A program made the translations under genes and the position numbers. Below, one piece after another: positions 61,575 through 64,000 of a stretch of 64,000 bases of DNA; position 1 is the first letter of the stretch; the number at the start of each line of letters is the position of its first letter. The notes under the pieces were generated by a model that did not search any database, had not been told where the DNA came from, and worked only from the letters and a program-made list of their open reading frames with translations. This DNA comes from Flavobacterium sp. 140616W15 (GTDB lineage Bacteria > Bacteroidota > Bacteroidia > Flavobacteriales > Flavobacteriaceae), in contig NZ_CP033068.1 in the NCBI RefSeq assembly GCF_003668995.1, positions 248,001 through 312,000 of the forward strand, given 5' to 3'.

Positions 61575-62225
61575 ATGAAAAATACACAATTATTATTCGG
61601 ACTAGCATTTGTTGCCATGGGATTTGTCTCGTGTAAAGATGAAAAAGCAGCACAAGCTGAAAAAACTATTGATTCATATGTAGTATATGTAGATTCAATA
61701 AAAAATGTAACTGCAGAAAACGCTAAGACCAATTGGAAAGCAATTGAAAGTGGGTATGCAACACGTGTAGAAAAAGCTGAAATGGCTTTGGCTGATATCA
61801 AAGAGAATGCAAAAGCTCAAGAAAGATTAGAATCAAGTAAGGCTAAATATGAAGCTTTTAAAGCCGAAATGGCCGCTCTTAATGCACCAAGTAAAATGCA
61901 AAAAATGCGAGATGCTTTATTTGGAGAAGGAAAAATAGGAGAGGATATGAATTTTGATTGGGTAAATGCCAAAAACATTCATAGTGTTTACCAACAATTT
62001 GTACACACAGTTGAAAATAATAAAGACAGTTATTCTCGAGAAGACTGGGATAAGATTAAAATGATGTACGAAGCTCTTGATAGTCGTAAAAACACAGTTG
62101 AAAAAGAAGGACTTTCATCTGAAGATAATAGAAAAATTGCTGGGTTGAAATTGAAATTTGCACCAATGTATACATTAAATAGAATGGGAGCAAAATCAGA
62201 AGAAACTGCTAAAGCAAAAGAGTAG
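61575..62225 (+). CDS. Putative surface lipoprotein, coiled-coil rich
   Basis: A 216-residue lipoprotein. The signal peptide ends at Cys20 (AMGFVSC), and Lys-Asp-Glu follows, matching the K-(D/E)2 export signal that sends lipoproteins to the cell surface in Bacteroidota. The mature protein is nearly all helical and charged (TIDSYVVYVDSIKNV, AEMALADIKENAKAQERLE), so it is probably a coiled-coil. I do not recognise a named function. It has its own promoter and terminator. It converges with the hydrolase gene. Confidence 0.8.
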   Translation: MKNTQLLFGLAFVAMGFVSCKDEKAAQAEKTIDSYVVYVDSIKNVTAENAKTNWKAIESGYATRVEKAEMALADIKENAKAQERLESSKAKYEAFKAEMAALNAPSKMQKMRDALFGEGKIGEDMNFDWVNAKNIHSVYQQFVHTVENNKDSYSREDWDKIKMMYEALDSRKNTVEKEGLSSEDNRKIAGLKLKFAPMYTLNRMGAKSEETAKAKE

Positions 62226-62273
62226 GTTAATTAAGTATTTATATTAGGATTAGGTTAAATTTGAATTTTGAGC

Positions 62274-62307
62274 AAAAATGACAGTCAGGAATGGCTGTCA
62301 TTTTTTT
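62274..62307. terminator. Terminator between convergent lipoprotein and hydrolase genes
   Basis: The stem AAAAATGACAGTC/GGCTGTCATTTTT is 13 bp with one G-U pair and a 6-nt loop (aggaat), followed by T on the plus strand and by T from the A run on the minus strand. Confidence 0.88.
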
Positions 62308-62332
62308 GTTTATCTAATTTGATTTTCAATTA

Positions 62333-63187
62333 TCATGAGATTTCAAATTTTTTTAAATCTTGTAAAAAAAGTTGCCAGATGGTCTCTTTAAAATTAGTCT
62401 TAAAAACACCAAAATGACCAATGTTTTTGACACTGAATTCTTTTGCTGTTAGATGTATTCTTGTTGTTTTAGCATTTTTAAATTGTGCGATGATCCAATC
62501 GATTGCAGCAACTGGAGCATAAAAATCATTTTCAATACTGTATGATACTATATTACAATTTATTCTGTTATAGTTTTCATGAGCATCTTTAATATAGTCA
62601 AATTGATAGTTTGGGTTCCTACACCATTTTGCCCATTCTAAAACCATTCCTTTTGGTAAATCTTCCATGCCACTAACTCTTTTGGAAGGAAAATAATTAA
62701 ATAAATTAGTTATAATAGGAATTCCTAAGTACCATAAAAGTTGCATTTTAATTCTGTCAAAACCTTTCCAATGTATCCAACTTCCTGATTGTGATGCTAC
62801 CATGATAACACCATCAAATAAATTATTAGAAGGGACTAAACCTATAAGTTGACCGCCAATACTATGAGTTATAATAAATAATTTGCTCTTTGGATTTTTG
62901 TTTTTAACGTATTGAACTACACTTTCAAAATCGTTTTGTGCCCAATTTGAAGCTGTTGTAGAAAATTTAGAAAGTGGTGTGGGTTTAGATTGGCCAATTC
63001 CACCGTAATCAAATGTGTAGACAGAATAATGATTATTGGAAAGAAACTTGGCAAAATTGGAATAGTAATTTTGCTTAACACCTGTGGCAGAGGCAATAAT
63101 TATGCAATTTGCATTTGGAGTATCTGAAATGAACTCTTTTACGGCTATTGAATAGTGTAATGGTGTATCGATTTTTATTGCTTCCAT
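62333..63187 (-). CDS. Alpha/beta hydrolase (serine hydrolase, S33-like)
   Basis: A 284-residue alpha/beta-fold protein. The nucleophile elbow is THSIGG with Ser109, an Asp follows in ENDFYAP, and His is in NIGHFGVF. Early segments IIASATGVKQNYYS and VYTFDYGGIGQSKP fit the lysophospholipase/S33 group. The substrate, perhaps a lipid or ester, is unknown. There is no signal peptide, so it is cytosolic. The methyltransferase gene lies 49 bp upstream on the same strand. It ends at a terminator. Confidence 0.85.
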   Translation of the reverse strand: MEAIKIDTPLHYSIAVKEFISDTPNANCIIIASATGVKQNYYSNFAKFLSNNHYSVYTFDYGGIGQSKPTPLSKFSTTASNWAQNDFESVVQYVKNKNPKSKLFIITHSIGGQLIGLVPSNNLFDGVIMVASQSGSWIHWKGFDRIKMQLLWYLGIPIITNLFNYFPSKRVSGMEDLPKGMVLEWAKWCRNPNYQFDYIKDAHENYNRINCNIVSYSIENDFYAPVAAIDWIIAQFKNAKTTRIHLTAKEFSVKNIGHFGVFKTNFKETIWQLFLQDLKKFEIS

Positions 63188-63236
63188 AATTATAAAATTA
63201 ATTATAAATGTAGAAAAAATAGTATTTCTTGTGTAA

Positions 63237-64000
63237 TTAAGAAGCTCTAATTATAAAATGTTCTTTTTCTTGTTCGTATCTAAAAAAGACTAATCCCCAT
63301 TGGTATGTATCGATGGTAACTTTTACTTTGGGATGGTTTTTTATTATTTCCCAGGCTTCTTCCATTTCTGGAGACCAATGGATGTCATCGAAAATCCAAA
63401 CGGTATCATTAGAAACTGTGGGAAGTAATAGCTCAAAATAATCTAAAGTTGCTTTTTTAGAATGATTTCCATCAAAATAAATGAGGTCATAGTTTTTAGT
63501 TTCAGTTTTCAATTTCAATTGAAGACTTCTAAAGTAACTTTCAAATTCTGTAACAACCGATTCTACATTAGTACAATTAAATTTTTGTAATTGTAATTGA
63601 GCTAGTCTTGCCGTTTCAGGGCAACCTTCGAGTGTTGTAACTGTAGCTTTTGGGTTTCCTAAGGCTAGGGCAGAAGTGGCTAATCCTAATGATGTTCCGA
63701 TTTCGAGAATAGAATTAGGTTTAAAGTAAGCTGTAATTCGAAATAGTAATTTAGTCCTTTTAGGTGAAATTCCAGCTGTTTTTGCAATTTTAGAGATCTG
63801 TCTCGTATTATTTTCAAAGATTTTTGATCCTGCACCAAAATCAGTTACTTCGATTGTGTTTTTATTTTGTAAAAATGATTTTCGATAAGTATTTAAAATG
63901 GCATATTCTGGTTTTGCTTTCTTATCATAAAAACATTTCGTTAGTAAGTTAAACACAAAAGGCGAATGCACTGCGTGTTCGTTTTTAGAGTTCCAAAGGA
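63237..64000 (-). CDS. Class I SAM-dependent methyltransferase (5' end cut by window)
   Basis: The frame extends past the GTG at 63971 to the right edge without a stop (reading LWNSKNEHAVHSPFVFNLLT), so the true start is beyond the window. About 254 codons are visible. The SAM-binding motif is ILEIGTSLGLATSALAL, followed by the acidic loop TLEGCPETARL and YDLIYFDGNHSKKATLDYF. This resembles the O-methyltransferase/class I group found in many Bacteroidota. The substrate is unknown. It lies 49 bp upstream of the hydrolase. Confidence 0.85.
   Translation of the reverse strand, partial: LWNSKNEHAVHSPFVFNLLTKCFYDKKAKPEYAILNTYRKSFLQNKNTIEVTDFGAGSKIFENNTRQISKIAKTAGISPKRTKLLFRITAYFKPNSILEIGTSLGLATSALALGNPKATVTTLEGCPETARLAQLQLQKFNCTNVESVVTEFESYFRSLQLKLKTETKNYDLIYFDGNHSKKATLDYFELLLPTVSNDTVWIFDDIHWSPEMEEAWEIIKNHPKVKVTIDTYQWGLVFFRYEQEKEHFIIRAS

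Overview
The window looks like chromosomal DNA from a Flavobacterium or close relative (Bacteroidota, Flavobacteriaceae). It is visibly AT-rich and has almost no Shine-Dalgarno sequences. Many genes carry the Bacteroidota promoter element TAnnTTTG just upstream. Several proteins have flavobacterial shapes: a 1113-residue SecA, a DnaJ with only two CxxCxGxG motifs, lipoproteins with Cys-Lys-Asp after the lipobox, a LytS/LytTR pair and beta-barrel outer-membrane proteins. Nothing looks like a prophage, plasmid, CRISPR locus or insertion sequence. The content is housekeeping genes with small accessory modules between them, plus an unusual number of short intergenic repeats.

Layout. 1-2023: a truncated dienoyl-CoA-reductase-type SDR and a methionine aminotransferase. 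2124-5249 (minus): dnaA, low-MW tyrosine phosphatase, tetrapyrrole-methylase-like methyltransferase and a frameshifted TonB-like gene. 5438-8165: thioesterase, then ribD-HAD-yigZ. 8272-13313: GNAT, lipoprotein, prmC, a MacB-type permease and hisS, then tRNA-Trp(CCA). 14044-18388: grpE-dnaJ and an ABC exporter whose ATPase is frameshifted at the H-loop. 18725-22308: a sigma54-type response regulator without HTH, a single-domain DEAD-like ATPase, DUF2007, Cof-type HAD and GNAT. 22463-29287: mtaB, an SDR, an L,D-transpeptidase, a scramblase-like protein and hypotheticals. 29497-33912: PPK2, a PhoX-like lipoprotein and a di-haem peroxidase with a long N-terminal extension, suggesting phosphate or redox stress. 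34136-38737: outer-membrane barrels around a LytS/LytTR two-component pair. 38931-43808: MATE exporter, LtaS/MdoB-like sulfatase-fold transferase and MeaB. 44080-48200: Rrf2 regulator beside a NAD(P)-binding reductase, AEC permease, Fsr-like MFS and 1-Cys peroxiredoxin. 48254-53513: K+/H+ antiporter, purB, fatty acid hydroxylase and a zinc-less sirtuin. 53699-55329: a compact APS-kinase plus sulfotransferase pair, the best candidate for an undescribed small system. 55393-64000: TrmH-like methyltransferase, secA, DUF2795, PduO-type adenosyltransferase, LolD-like ATPase, lipoprotein, alpha/beta hydrolase and a truncated methyltransferase.

Two themes cut across the genes. First, three genes (TonB-like, ABC ATPase, DEAD-like ATPase) are each put out of frame, or lose a clean start, by what looks like one missing base in an A/T homopolymer. 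This is either a sequencing artefact or real decay. Second, the gene borders carry several families of palindromic or tandem repeats (for example 13320-13457, 16921-17062, 18407-18724, 25005-25064, 29314-29455, 35903-36397 and 43924-44025). Conventional hairpin-plus-U terminators also occur at many gene ends.
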